Shown here in pieces: positions 15,066 to 23,946 of a DNA stretch of 33,802 nt; positions within the stretch are counted from its first letter, which is position 1; each line of letters opens with the position of its first letter. The notes beneath the pieces were generated by a model, which made no database searches, had not been told where the DNA came from, and saw only the letters and a program-made list of their open reading frames with translations. Source of the DNA: JBCBEX01 sp038528235 (lineage in GTDB: Bacteria; Bacteroidota; Rhodothermia; Rhodothermales; Rubricoccaceae); assembly GCA_038528235.1 (NCBI GenBank), contig JBCBEX010000049.1, positions 1 to 33,802 on the forward strand. Reading direction: 5' to 3'. Made by a program: the position numbers and the translations under genes.

Positions 15066-16072
15066 GACAGGACGCGTCCTCCGACGGTGTCGACGGCGAT
15101 GGGCCCGGTCCAGGCACCGTGGCCCGCAGCCAGGCACGCGGCGCGCATCGCGTTGGCCACCGTGGCAGCGTGGGCATCGTCGCGGCAGACGGCGACCATC
15201 GCAGGGCCAGAGCCGGAGAGGCAGCAGCCGAGCGCCCCGGCGGCCAGGGCCGCGTCGCGGATGGCGGCGTAGCCAGGCACGAGCGGAGCGCGCACGGGCT
15301 CGGCGAGGCGGTCGGTCATCATCGCGCGGCCGACCTCTGCCCAGTCGCCCGTGCGCCAGGCATCGAGGAGGAACGCGAGGTGGGCGGCGTTGCAGACAGC
15401 GTCGCGCAGCGGCACGGCCGTGGGCAGCGCCTCGCGGGCGGCTTTGGTGAGCACTTGCACCCGCGGCAGCGCGAGCGCCAGCGATGGCGTCGGCCCGATG
15501 ATGCGTCGGAAGCGCGTCGGCGCGGCGGAATCGACGAGGACGAGGCCGCCGAGGAGTGCCGGGAGCACATTGTCGCCGTGGCGCCCGCCGGACGCCACCG
15601 ACTCGGCGTCGAGGACGGCTTCGACGAGTATGGCTTCCGCGACTGGCGCGTCGAGGACGCCCTCAAGCCGGAGGAGGCCCGCCGCCGCGACGGCCCCCGC
15701 GACGGCGCTCGCCGACGAGCCGCCGATGCCGCTGCCCAGCGGGATGCCCTTCTCGATCACCATGGTGGCGCCGAAGCCGGCCCCGTGGGCCTCCAGGACG
15801 AGCCGGGCAGCCCGCGCCGCTGTGTTCTTCTGGTCGCAGGTGGGCAGGTCCGTCGCCGCTAGGTCTCCGCACGGGTCGCCGATGTGCGTAGCGTCCACGC
15901 CCACGCCGGGGGCCTCTCGCCGCGTGAGGGTGACGGCGTCGTAGAAGCCCGTGATAGCCAGGCCGAGGGCGTCGAAGCCAGGCCCGAGGTTGGAGAGCGA
16001 CGCCGGGCCCACGGCCGTCACCGCTGGCACAGCCGGAGAGGAGAGAGGCAGGGACACGATTGGTGCTTGCAT
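15062..16072 (-). CDS. thrB: Homoserine kinase (GHMP family)
   Basis: The 336-aa protein phosphorylates homoserine and feeds the downstream threonine synthase. The N-terminal 'VGPASLSNLGPGFDALGLAI' (21-40) is the family signature, the ATP-binding GHMP loop is 'PLGSGIGGSSASAVA' (111-125), and the C-terminal 'GCCLSGSGPAMVAV' is the third GHMP motif. The ATG at 16072 is chosen because residues before it are not conserved in style. The usual aspartokinase/homoserine dehydrogenase gene (thrA) is not next to it; upstream is a divergent dus gene. It shares a 4-nt stop/start overlap with thrC. Confidence 0.96.
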   Translation of the reverse strand: MQAPIVSLPLSSPAVPAVTAVGPASLSNLGPGFDALGLAITGFYDAVTLTRREAPGVGVDATHIGDPCGDLAATDLPTCDQKNTAARAARLVLEAHGAGFGATMVIEKGIPLGSGIGGSSASAVAGAVAAAGLLRLEGVLDAPVAEAILVEAVLDAESVASGGRHGDNVLPALLGGLVLVDSAAPTRFRRIIGPTPSLALALPRVQVLTKAAREALPTAVPLRDAVCNAAHLAFLLDAWRTGDWAEVGRAMMTDRLAEPVRAPLVPGYAAIRDAALAAGALGCCLSGSGPAMVAVCRDDAHAATVANAMRAACLAAGHGAWTGPIAVDTVGGRVLS

Positions 16073-16304
16073 CGTGGGGCCGATCAGGGAGCGGCGATGA
16101 TCAGAACGGGGCAACAGCGCGATCCAAGGGGGCCACAGCGTACTGCGCGCACCCAAAAGAAGGGCGTCAACATACCGTGCGATCGCCGTGCCGGAAAGCC
16201 CGTCCGCCGAAGCTTCACCACGCCCGAGGAACGCACGTTCGGCCGTTCCGTTGCTCATCGGCACGCTTCCACAGCTTCACCGCCGCCCTGCATCACGCCT
16301 GACC

Positions 16305-17399
16305 ATGCGCATCGGCCCCATCGACCTCGGCGAACGCCCTCTGTTTCTCGCGCCCATGGAGGACGTGAGCGACCCGCCGTTCCGGCTGCTCTGCAAGCGC
16401 TACGGGGCCGACTTCGTCACGACGGAGTTCATCTCGTCCGGTGGGCTGCTCTACGACGCGCACGACTCGGTGCAGAAGCTCGACATCTACGACGAGGAGC
16501 GCCCGGTTGGCATCCAGATCTTTGGCGGCAACCTGGATCAGGTCCGTGAGGCCGCCGCCATCGTGGACCGCATCGAGCCCGATCTGATCGACATCAACTT
16601 CGGGTGTCCGGTCAAGAAGGTAGTCTGCAAGGACGGCGGCGCGGGTATCCTGCGCAACCTTCCGAAGATGCAGGCCATCACCGAGGCCGTGCTGGAGGTG
16701 GCAACGCGCCCGGTGACCGTCAAGACGCGCCTCGGCTGGAACGACCAGTCGATCCAAATCCTTGACGTAGCGCGTATGCTCGAAGAGAGCGGTATCGCGG
16801 CCTTGGCCGTGCACGCCCGGACGCGCGCGCAGATGTACAAGGGCGAGGCACGTTGGCAGTGGCTCCGTCGTCTCAAGGAGGAGGGCGTCCGTGACATCCC
16901 GCTCATCGGCAACGGCGACGCGACGACGCCGGAGAAGGTCAAGGCCATGTTCGACGAGACCGGCGTGGACGCCGTGATGATCGGGCGTGGGGCCATCGGC
17001 AACCCGTGGATCTTCCGCGACGCGAAGGCCTTCCTGGCGACGGGCGAGGTGCCTGACCCGCCGTCGTGGGACGAGCGCGTGGCGGTCGTCGCGGAGCACC
17101 TGACGCTCAAGTGCGAGTGGCTCGGTGAGCGCAAGGGCACGCTGGAGATGAGGCGGATGTACGGCGGCTACTTCAAGGGCCACCGCGGCGCGAGCCTGCT
17201 CCGACAGCGGCTCATGGAGCACAACACCCGCGAGGGCGTGCTGGAGGTACTGCTCAACTTCCGGCCCGAGGACGCCGCCCCGCGCGTGTCGCTTGCCCAA
17301 CCGCGCGCTGCCAAGGCGATCACGGCCTCGCTGCCACGCCCGTCGCGCCCGGACGTGACGCCCGTCGCGCCAGCTCCGGCTGAGAGTGTCCCCAGCTAA
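16305..17399 (+). CDS. dusB: tRNA-dihydrouridine synthase (DusB-like)
   Basis: The 364-aa FMN enzyme reduces uridines in tRNA. 'LFLAPMEDVSDPPFRLLCKR' (13-32) is the FMN-binding start of the barrel, and 'DINFGCPVKKVVCKDGGAG' (96-114) carries the catalytic Cys101. 'IGNGDATTPEKV' and 'VMIGRGAIGNPWIF' are the phosphate-binding ends of the barrel. The ATG at 16305 gives the standard N-terminus; the open frame upstream to 16188 is not typical. The last 35 or so residues are a Pro/Ala-rich tail (from about 330) beyond the usual helical domain. DusB rather than DusA/C is suggested by the 'MEDVSD' motif. It is divergent from thrB. Confidence 0.94.
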   Translation: MRIGPIDLGERPLFLAPMEDVSDPPFRLLCKRYGADFVTTEFISSGGLLYDAHDSVQKLDIYDEERPVGIQIFGGNLDQVREAAAIVDRIEPDLIDINFGCPVKKVVCKDGGAGILRNLPKMQAITEAVLEVATRPVTVKTRLGWNDQSIQILDVARMLEESGIAALAVHARTRAQMYKGEARWQWLRRLKEEGVRDIPLIGNGDATTPEKVKAMFDETGVDAVMIGRGAIGNPWIFRDAKAFLATGEVPDPPSWDERVAVVAEHLTLKCEWLGERKGTLEMRRMYGGYFKGHRGASLLRQRLMEHNTREGVLEVLLNFRPEDAAPRVSLAQPRAAKAITASLPRPSRPDVTPVAPAPAESVPS

Positions 17400-17619
17400 G
17401 GCTGTCGCCTCGTGGTCGCTGCCGCTGTGCGACGTTGTCGCGTTGGGTGCACGCCCACGAAACTTGAACCAGCGGGTGAGGCACAACGGTCCTGTTCGTT
17501 GTGAAGATCAGGAACAGATGCGAGACAATCAGGACGTTTGAAGCGGCAGCCCGCAGTGCGGAATGTCGTTCGAAACACGAGCGTGCAGACGCCACCACCC
17601 CCGCACCCACCACGTTTCT

Positions 17620-18534
17620 ATGTCCCCGCTCTTCGTCCGCGTTCTCGCGGCGGTCGTACTCGCGCTGACGCTCGTCACGGCGCCCGGCTGCACCTTCTTT
17701 GAGGAAACCTTCGAGCTCGAAGCCTCCGTGTCCGGCCTCGTCCTCGCCAGCACGCGCGACTCGGACTTCCGCGCCTACGAGGCGCTCGAATCGGCCATCC
17801 AAGCCGATGGCCAGGCGTTCCTCGCCACCCGCGTCGAGTTCTCCGAGGCCGCCCGTCAGAACGGCATCGACCTGCTGCCGACGCGCATCGCGCTCATCAA
17901 TGCCGCCGAGGTGAGCCAGCCGCTCGTCGCGGCGGACCCGCTCATCGCGCTGGAATTCCCGCAGCCGCTTTTGCTCTACACGGTCGACGAGGAGCGCATC
18001 GTGGCTGGCTACAACACGGCGGATTACCTCACCGCCCGCTACGACGTGGCGGGGCTCCCTGCGCTCGACAAGTACGAGGAGCGCTGGCAGCGCTTCGTGC
18101 AGGTGGCTACGTCGAACGCGCCGCTCATCGGTCCTGGCCCCGGCCTACCAGCACGTCACGAGGGCGTCATCCATGCCCCCCTCGACGAAGGTGCCCAAGA
18201 CGGCTTCCGGGTGCTCACGCAGGTCGTCCGAACCCGCGAAGATGTCCAACTCGTCGCCCGCTACGACCACACCATCGAGGGCGGGCGCCCGGCGCTGACC
18301 ATGCTGCTCAACCAGCCGGAGACGTCGGCGCAGCTAGCCGCGACCTCCCGCACCGCCGCCATCGACGCGCTGCTGCGGATCGTCGTGTTCGAAGACGAGG
18401 CAGGCGCTACGCAGATCGCGTATGTCGATCCCGCCTACAAGGCTCAGCGCCATAACGTGGCGAACGAATCAGCGAGCGAGGTGAGCCGCCTCCAGTCGAT
18501 CCTTGACGAGATCGTGACGCAAGTGCAAGGGTAG
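17620..18534 (+). CDS. Lipoprotein with two DUF302-like domains
   Basis: The 304-aa product has a lipoprotein signal (hydrophobic stretch, then 'TAPGC' with Cys24). Two tandem segments follow the DUF302 pattern. Residues about 60-150 hold 'AARQNGIDLLPTRIALINA', then 'PLIALEFPQPLLLYTVDE'; residues about 205-295 hold 'EDVQLVARYDHTIEGG', then 'AIDALLRIVVFEDEAG' and 'IAYVDP'. DUF302 domains are found in periplasmic and redox- or stress-associated proteins, with no settled biochemical role. The ATG at 17620 is the start that yields the lipobox. It runs convergent with the endonuclease gene, leaving only 16 bp between stops. Confidence 0.85.
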   Translation: MSPLFVRVLAAVVLALTLVTAPGCTFFEETFELEASVSGLVLASTRDSDFRAYEALESAIQADGQAFLATRVEFSEAARQNGIDLLPTRIALINAAEVSQPLVAADPLIALEFPQPLLLYTVDEERIVAGYNTADYLTARYDVAGLPALDKYEERWQRFVQVATSNAPLIGPGPGLPARHEGVIHAPLDEGAQDGFRVLTQVVRTREDVQLVARYDHTIEGGRPALTMLLNQPETSAQLAATSRTAAIDALLRIVVFEDEAGATQIAYVDPAYKAQRHNVANESASEVSRLQSILDEIVTQVQG

Positions 18535-18550
18535 CCTTCGGCCCAGGCGC

Positions 18551-19612
18551 TCAGCGCTCCAACTGCGTCAGGCGGCGCGTCACGATGCCGTCGGGCGTGA
18601 CTACCCGCAGGATGTAGGTGCCGCTCGCGAGCGATGGGGTGGTTGAGAAGGCATGGGGGCCGGTGCCAAGGATGCCGTCGTGCAGCAGCGCCACACGCCG
18701 CCCAAGCGCGTCGAACAGCGCGATCTGCACGTCCCCGGGCGCATCAAGGACTACCGAAACCGACGCGCGGCCCTCCGTGGGATTGGGGAATGGGCCGACG
18801 AGGCGGAGGCCTTTGGGCTGCGCCTCGTTGGTGCTGGCCGTGGCGGGTGCGAAGGCGCGGCGGGCGAGCGTGGCGTCGAGGACGAACGGGTTGTCGTTGC
18901 CTTGGAACGAGGCGACACGCCCAGATCGTGCGACCTCGGCTTCATCGGCGGGATCGGTATCGTGCCAGTCGAGGAGGGTGCCGAGTTGGCGGTCGAACCA
19001 GCGCAAGCCGCCACTGCCGACCTCAGCCTCGTAGATCGTGGCGACGTAGAACAGCATCCGCGCCACATCGCCCTTGACGACTTCGCGCGGCTCAAACGCG
19101 GAACTGCTGCGCTCCGAGTAGGCGTCGCGGTCGGCGGTCGGCGTCGACGACTGCGTCTGGTCGAAGCGGTACCACGCCACGGCCTGCGCGTCGGGGATCT
19201 CGGCAAACGGCAGGCTCGCGCGATCGCTGTTCACCCGCACCCGCGTCGGGACGAGGTGGTGCATGTCTGTCTCCGCATTGTTGTTGTCCGTGCCTTCCGA
19301 GCGCGGCCAGACGTGCTCCTGGTTGATCCCGGCGTTGTTGTTGAACACGTCCTGCGACGGGTCCGACGACGGCTGCCCGTCAAACGGCACGAAGAAGTCG
19401 GTGTAGAACCCCAGCACGCCGCGCTGGCCGCCCACGGTGGCTTCGTCCACGGTGTCGTAGAGCCGATCCTTGCTCTGGCTGCTCGACAGCACGCGGTTGG
19501 GCGCGTAGGCGCCGTCGAGCGCATCGAGGAGATCATCGCCCGTGAGGTCGGGGAAGATCTGCGCCGAGGCCGCGGGCGCGATCAGGAGGAGGACGGCGAG
19601 GAGGAGACGCAT
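18551..19612 (-). CDS. Secreted endonuclease I family nuclease with T9SS sorting domain
   Basis: The 353-aa protein has a signal peptide (MRLLLAVLLLIAPAASA/Q). Residues about 20-265 form an endonuclease I (EndA/Dns) type His-Me finger domain: 'NQEHVWPRSEG' with the catalytic His100, then 'NNAETDMHHLVPTRVRVNSD' (111-130) with the Asn/His cluster and 'VKGDVARMLFYVATIY'. Such enzymes cut DNA non-specifically with Mg2+. The last 85 or so residues are a T9SS type A tail ('GPFPNPTEGRASV', 'ALFDALGRRVAL', 'SGTYILRVV'). It should act outside the cell, for nutrient scavenging or biofilm DNA turnover (inference). The ATG at 19612 is supported by the signal peptide; the longer frame reads through a 7-bp tandem repeat and is rejected. 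Confidence 0.94.
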   Translation of the reverse strand: MRLLLAVLLLIAPAASAQIFPDLTGDDLLDALDGAYAPNRVLSSSQSKDRLYDTVDEATVGGQRGVLGFYTDFFVPFDGQPSSDPSQDVFNNNAGINQEHVWPRSEGTDNNNAETDMHHLVPTRVRVNSDRASLPFAEIPDAQAVAWYRFDQTQSSTPTADRDAYSERSSSAFEPREVVKGDVARMLFYVATIYEAEVGSGGLRWFDRQLGTLLDWHDTDPADEAEVARSGRVASFQGNDNPFVLDATLARRAFAPATASTNEAQPKGLRLVGPFPNPTEGRASVSVVLDAPGDVQIALFDALGRRVALLHDGILGTGPHAFSTTPSLASGTYILRVVTPDGIVTRRLTQLER

Positions 19613-19739
19613 GACGGCGAGGAGGGGAAGACTGGAAAGCGAGACGGTGCAGGATCGGGCGTGATGCCGAGCAGAGTGAAGAGGAAGGAGTGAAGAGCCT
19701 CGAATTCGTTCGGAGAGAATAGGCGAGACGATTTGCTTC

Positions 19740-19780
19740 CACGCAACACGCAACACGCAACACGCAACACGCAACACGCA
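19740..19780. repeat. 7-bp tandem repeat (ACGCAAC)n, about 5.7 copies
   Basis: The unit ACGCAAC is repeated exactly five times at 19741-19775 and followed by a partial ACGCG. On the minus strand it reads GTTGCGT. It lies 13 bp from the DUF445 stop and about 128 bp upstream of the endonuclease start, inside the 180-bp space between those two minus-strand genes. Slippage could change its copy number. Confidence 0.95.
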
Positions 19781-19792
19781 ACACGCGGACCC

Positions 19793-21127
19793 TCACCTCC
19801 GCCGGTAGAGCGCCTCGTCGAGCGCCCACAGCACCGCGCCGATCGTGCCGAAGGTGCCGAGGGCCAGCAGCGGCTCCCAGATCACGAGTCCGCCCACGAA
19901 GCCAAGCAGCCCGCCGAGGTACTTGATGTAGTTGAGTTGCTCGTTTGAGGTCGTCTTCAGCAGGCGTTCGAGCTGCTGCTCGTCGTAGCGGCTCGCGTTG
20001 GCGACGATCATCGCGTAGACATCGAGCCGCTCCACGAAGCCGAGCACGGTCCGTGTGGCGATCTCTTCGATGGCGTCGCCCTGCGCTTCCACCTGCGCCG
20101 GGACCTCGTCCAGCAGCGCGTCGAGGCGGTCGAGGACGGGGTCGAGTGCGTCCGGCAATTCAGCGATGGCCTGCTCGATACGGCGGTCGAAGTCGTCGCC
20201 GCGCACCTTGCGGTAGGCCTTGAGCGCGAGGCCACCCAGGCCCTCCCCCGCGTTCTGTTCCAGCTTCTCGACGGCGATGGCCTTGAGCTTCTGGCGCATC
20301 TCCTCCGAGCCGAGTAGGTCGCGCACGGTGTGCTCGGCGAGGCGTTTGAGCTCGCCGCGGAAGTCGGGATCGTCGAGGGTGTCGTGGACGAGCCGGACGC
20401 CGAGTTGGCGGTAGCGCCCGATGACGCCGCTCTCGGCAATGCGCTCTTTGATGATCTCCTCGTTGATGAGCTCCTGCGAGATCGCCTGCGCGAGCCGGTA
20501 GACGACGCGCTCGCGCTGCGCGGGCACGAGGCCCTGGCCAAAGATGGGCCGCTTCTCGCGCGGCTGGAAGAGCATCGTGATGGCGAGCCAGTTGGTCGCA
20601 AACCCGATCAGTCCGCTCACGGCGAGGATGCGCAGCAGCCCCTCGAACGCAAGCGTGCGCCCGAAAAGCGACGCTTCCCAGCCGGGGAAGTCCCACGCGA
20701 ACGACAGCAAGAACAGCGCGCCCAGAAACCACGGCACGGCGCGGAGCACCGGGAGCCACCGCGCATGCGCCCCCTTCACCCGTGGCATCGTTGGCGTGGC
20801 CTCTTCCGTGTGCGGCGACCGCTCCGGCAGATGGCGGCGCATGTACTCGAAGAGCAAGCCGCCCGCTTCCCGCGCACGCCGCCGCGTCAGTTCCTTCGCC
20901 TCCGGAATCGACATCCCGGATTCCTGCGTCAAATCCGGCGGATTGCCACCGAAGGGCGTCGCCGTTTCCTCCAGCACCGTCGCCTCTAGAATCGCCGGGT
21001 CGCCCGCGTCCTCGCCGCCCATCGCCTCATCCGCTACACCACCGTCGGTCGTCGCTTCCTCCGTGCGTACCGTATCTGGCTCGTCAGGCGTCGGTTTGGC
21101 GCGGCTGGGGTCGTCTGTGGAAGGCAT
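19793..21127 (-). CDS. DUF445 family membrane protein
   Basis: The 444-aa product has a long acidic N-terminal tail (residues 1-115, low complexity, Thr/Glu/Asp-rich). Two membrane helices follow (about 129-146 and 163-186), the second continuing into the DUF445 hallmark 'FATNWLAITMLFQP' (177-190). A large helical domain (about 195-400) comes next, with 'LAQAISQELINEEIIKERI', and a C-terminal hydrophobic segment (about 410-440) with 'LLGFVGGLVIWEPLLAL'. The family (YheB-like) is widespread with unclear function, perhaps envelope-associated. The acidic N-terminal extension is longer than in typical members. The start ATG is divergent from radA. Confidence 0.92.
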   Translation of the reverse strand: MPSTDDPSRAKPTPDEPDTVRTEEATTDGGVADEAMGGEDAGDPAILEATVLEETATPFGGNPPDLTQESGMSIPEAKELTRRRAREAGGLLFEYMRRHLPERSPHTEEATPTMPRVKGAHARWLPVLRAVPWFLGALFLLSFAWDFPGWEASLFGRTLAFEGLLRILAVSGLIGFATNWLAITMLFQPREKRPIFGQGLVPAQRERVVYRLAQAISQELINEEIIKERIAESGVIGRYRQLGVRLVHDTLDDPDFRGELKRLAEHTVRDLLGSEEMRQKLKAIAVEKLEQNAGEGLGGLALKAYRKVRGDDFDRRIEQAIAELPDALDPVLDRLDALLDEVPAQVEAQGDAIEEIATRTVLGFVERLDVYAMIVANASRYDEQQLERLLKTTSNEQLNYIKYLGGLLGFVGGLVIWEPLLALGTFGTIGAVLWALDEALYRRR

Positions 21128-21238
21128 GGAGAAAAGGAGGGTGAAGCGAGGCTGTCAGTGCCAAGGCGTAGGTTGCGAGGCTTCGCGTGGTACGTTCAGC
21201 ACGTCCACACCTGCACACACTCACACCTCCCACGCGCG

Positions 21239-22669
21239 ATGGCGAAAAAGAAAACGGTCTACGTCTGCCAGAGTTGCGGCAACACATCGCCCCGCTGGAT
21301 GGGGCAGTGTACGAGTTGCCAGGGCTGGAACACGTTCGTCGAGGAGAAGCCCCGCGAGGCGATCAAGGCACCTGTGATGAAGGCGGCCGACTACGACGGC
21401 GGACTCGGTGACGGCGCGGACGGCTTCGGCAGTGGCGGCTTCACGCGCAAGGGGCGTAGCAGTGGTTTCGGATCGCGCCCGACGCGGCTCCGCGAGGTCG
21501 AGGTCAGCGAGCGCAGCCGCCTCGTGACGGGTCTCGCCGAGTTCGACCGCGTCATGGGCGGCGGCATCATGCACGGCTCGCTCACGCTCGTCGCAGGCGA
21601 CCCCGGCATCGGCAAATCGACGCTGATGACGGAGCTCGGGCGGCACATGCCCGACGCCACGATCCTCTACGTCACCGGCGAGGAGTCCGCGCAGCAGGTC
21701 AAGCTCCGCGCCCAGCGCCTCGGCGTCGACGCCGACCAGTTTTACCTCTTCCCCGAAACCAACGTCGAGGCCATCCTCTCCGCGGCCTACGACGTACGCC
21801 CCGATGTCCTGATCGTCGACTCGATCCAGACCATCTTCCGGCCCGACCTCACGAGCGCGCCGGGTTCGGTGTCGCAGGTCCGCGAGTCGGCCGCCGCGCT
21901 CCTGGACCTCACCAAGACCCTCCCGACGAGCACGTTTCTCGTCGGCCACGTTACCAAGTCGGGCAGCATCGCCGGGCCGCGCGTGCTGGAGCACATGGTC
22001 GACACGGTGCTCCACTTCGAGGGCGACCGCCACCACGCGTTCCGGATGCTCCGCGCGATGAAGAACCGCTTCGGGGCCGCCAATGAGATCGGCGTCTTCG
22101 AGATGCGCGAGGGGGGGCTGAAGGAGGTGGGCAGCCCGAGTGCGCTGTTTCTCGCAGAGCGGTCGTACGGTCAATCGGGCTCCGTCGTCGTCTGCTCGAT
22201 GGAGGGCACGCGGCCGCTGCTCATTGAGGTGCAGGCGCTCGTGACGGCGACGAGCTACGGGACGCCGCAGCGCACCGCGACGGGCTTCGACGCGCGGCGG
22301 CTCCAACTGCTACTCGCTGTCCTCGAAAAGCGCGAGGGCCTCCGCTTCTCCCAACACGACGTCTTCCTCAACGTGGCTGGTGGCGTGCGGGTAGACGAGC
22401 CCGCCGTCGACCTCGGCGTCGTGCTCGCCGTCGCCTCGTCGTTCCGCGACATCCCGACGGACTCGTCGACCGTCGTGGCAGGCGAGGTCGGGCTCGGGGG
22501 CGAGGTGCGCGCCGTGAGCCGGATCGAGCAGCGCCTCGGCGAGGCGAAGCAACTCGGCTTCGAGCGCTTCCTCCTGCCGAAGCCCTCGGCATCGGACCTC
22601 CGCGCGCCGAAGGGACTCGAACTACTCCCCGTGCAGCGCGTCAGCGAAGCGCTCGATCTCGCACTCTAG
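21239..22669 (+). CDS. radA: DNA repair protein RadA
   Basis: The 476-aa protein is the branch-migration ATPase RadA (Sms). A C4 zinc finger (Cys10, Cys13, Cys24, Cys27) is at the N-terminus. A Gly/Phe-rich linker (about 52-80) follows and is longer than usual. The RecA-like core has Walker A 'GDPGIGKST' at 120-128, and the RadA-specific 'KNRFG' is at 275-279. The C-terminal Lon-like domain ends in 'SEALDLAL'. It processes recombination intermediates in the cytoplasm. The ATG at 21239 places the zinc finger at the usual distance; the upstream frame (from 21158) is not conserved in style. It is divergent from DUF445 and convergent with the roadblock gene. Confidence 0.97.
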   Translation: MAKKKTVYVCQSCGNTSPRWMGQCTSCQGWNTFVEEKPREAIKAPVMKAADYDGGLGDGADGFGSGGFTRKGRSSGFGSRPTRLREVEVSERSRLVTGLAEFDRVMGGGIMHGSLTLVAGDPGIGKSTLMTELGRHMPDATILYVTGEESAQQVKLRAQRLGVDADQFYLFPETNVEAILSAAYDVRPDVLIVDSIQTIFRPDLTSAPGSVSQVRESAAALLDLTKTLPTSTFLVGHVTKSGSIAGPRVLEHMVDTVLHFEGDRHHAFRMLRAMKNRFGAANEIGVFEMREGGLKEVGSPSALFLAERSYGQSGSVVVCSMEGTRPLLIEVQALVTATSYGTPQRTATGFDARRLQLLLAVLEKREGLRFSQHDVFLNVAGGVRVDEPAVDLGVVLAVASSFRDIPTDSSTVVAGEVGLGGEVRAVSRIEQRLGEAKQLGFERFLLPKPSASDLRAPKGLELLPVQRVSEALDLAL

Positions 22670-22688
22670 CCACGGCCCCAAAATGCGG

Positions 22689-22719
22689 CCGCGTCGCCCG
22701 GGTTACCGGAACGACGCGG
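22689..22719. terminator. Possible hairpin between convergent radA and roadblock genes
   Basis: CCGCGTCG (22689-22696) pairs with CGACGCGG (22712-22719) across a 15-nt loop that itself contains CCGGGTTACCGG. There is no long T run, so termination is only suggested by position. Confidence 0.35.
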
Positions 22720-22760
22720 TCAGTGCGCAGGAAATGCGCTGCGGTCGGAATGGCTGGAGG

Positions 22761-23138
22761 CTAGATCGACAGCGCCTCGTCGATCTGGCGAAGCTGAATG
22801 CGCGCGAGGCCGAGGTTGGCGGTCTGGCGGTCGAGCGCGAGGTAGGTGAACAGGCCCGTCTGGTTGCGTGCGAGACGGATCAGGTGATACTGGCCCGAGA
22901 TCGTGATCAGGATCTCCTCCAACTCCTCGTTGGCGAGGCCAAGCTGCTCCTTGATGCGCATCTTGGTGAGGATGAAGTCGCGGTTGCCCGCCGCGGCGAG
23001 CTCCATGTCCATCGCCCCGCCGCCGAGCGTGCCGAGACTGATGCCGGACTCGAGGTCCACGATGGCGACGCCGAGCGCGCCGTCGATGTTCATGGCTTCC
23101 TGGAGGGCGGTGTTGAGATCGAGGGCTTGTACCTGCAT
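22761..23138 (-). CDS. Roadblock/LC7 domain protein
   Basis: The 125-aa protein fits a single roadblock/LC7 domain: a helix 'LNTALQEAMNIDGALGVAIV', strand 'DLESGISLGTLGGGAMDM', a long helix, and strands 'EILITISGQYHLIRLA' and 'LFTYLALDRQTANLGLARIQ'. These proteins dimerise and often act with small Ras-like GTPases (for example MglB with MglA) or as scaffolds. No GTPase gene is adjacent, so the partner is unknown. The ATG at 23138 is chosen because it gives a compact domain; the long frame beyond (to 23765) reads the non-coding region. No signal peptide is present, so it is cytoplasmic. Confidence 0.85.
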   Translation of the reverse strand: MQVQALDLNTALQEAMNIDGALGVAIVDLESGISLGTLGGGAMDMELAAAGNRDFILTKMRIKEQLGLANEELEEILITISGQYHLIRLARNQTGLFTYLALDRQTANLGLARIQLRQIDEALSI

Positions 23139-23946
23139 GGCAGTGGGAACGGGTTGGGTGAGACAGAGGGGAATGGTGCTGATCCCCGGCAGGCCATCTG
23201 TTCCAACAACCATTCCAGAGCCTTGGGTAGGGCTACCGGAGCCTCGACGTATCAAATCGACATGGGAATAAGTGGAACGATTTGGACGTTTTAGAACTAG
23301 TGATGCTGGATGGATTGATCGTCGGTGTGTGATTGTGGGGCGGTTAAAATGGAGAGGCTTCGTATAGATTCTACTTCGCGCACATAGGCGTAAGTGGCGA
23401 AGACGTGGCGCTTTAGCAATGCGAAGCGAGGTGTGGCGGAACCTGAGACAGAAATGGGGGTTTCCCCCAAAGCGTGAGGCATTGGGACCGAGCGTGTTCG
23501 CGCCCCGGACGGCTGCCAGAACTGTCAGCGCATGCCGCCCGTCGAGCCATCGCCGCGAGCAAAAAGCAAAACCCGGCCGCCAGGAAAGGCGGCCGGGTTT
23601 CTGCTGATTTGGGACAGACCCTGAGGATCTGTGCTTCCGAGGTGCTACTGGGAGATGGGAGACGCCTTGGGACCGAACGAGGGTTGCGGGATTCCTCAGC
23701 GTTCGAGCGTCTACAGCGCAGTACTCAGAAGCAAGAAGTGCTAGTCGAGAAGTGCAATCGGTCAACAGAGCAGGTTGGAAGGGGTTCCGGACGTTTTGGA
23801 TGTTTTCTATATAAAATGCAACTTAAGTCGTTAATAAACAAGTTAATGTATCTGAACGATATGGACGATTTTTTTTAGGCGGAGGTCCGAAATCGCGGCG
23901 CTACAGGAGGGGGTGGTAGCTTGCAAGTCGTCCTGACCATGAGGCT
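23139..23946. other. 808-bp gene-poor region with hairpins and an AT-rich segment
   Basis: No convincing protein gene is present. A 134-codon plus-strand frame at 23474-23878 has an unlikely composition, Arg/Ser-rich and ending in an AT-rich coding-unlike stretch. The region holds a perfect terminator-type hairpin (23569-23600), a small TGGGGG/CCCCCA hairpin (23455-23469) and an AT-rich block around 23800-23878. Copies of a GAACGAT-TGGACG-like motif occur at both ends. It separates the divergent roadblock and methyltransferase genes and probably holds both promoters; it may also encode an RNA. Confidence 0.6.
23569..23600. terminator. Perfect 13-bp stem intrinsic terminator
   Basis: AAACCCGGCCGCC (23569-23581) and GGCGGCCGGGTTT (23588-23600) are exact complements with a 6-nt loop. 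Read on the minus strand the hairpin is followed by a T-rich run (complement of the A-rich 23560-23570); on the plus strand only TTT follows. Minus-strand termination is therefore favoured, with no known gene directly upstream on that strand. Confidence 0.85.

Noticed and set aside
19613..19777. N-terminal extension of the secreted endonuclease
   Set aside because: It reads the 7-bp repeat as 'LRVACCV' units and would bury the signal peptide.
23474..23878. 134-codon plus-strand open frame
   Set aside because: Composition unlike a protein, crosses the perfect terminator hairpin and ends in an AT-rich stretch.
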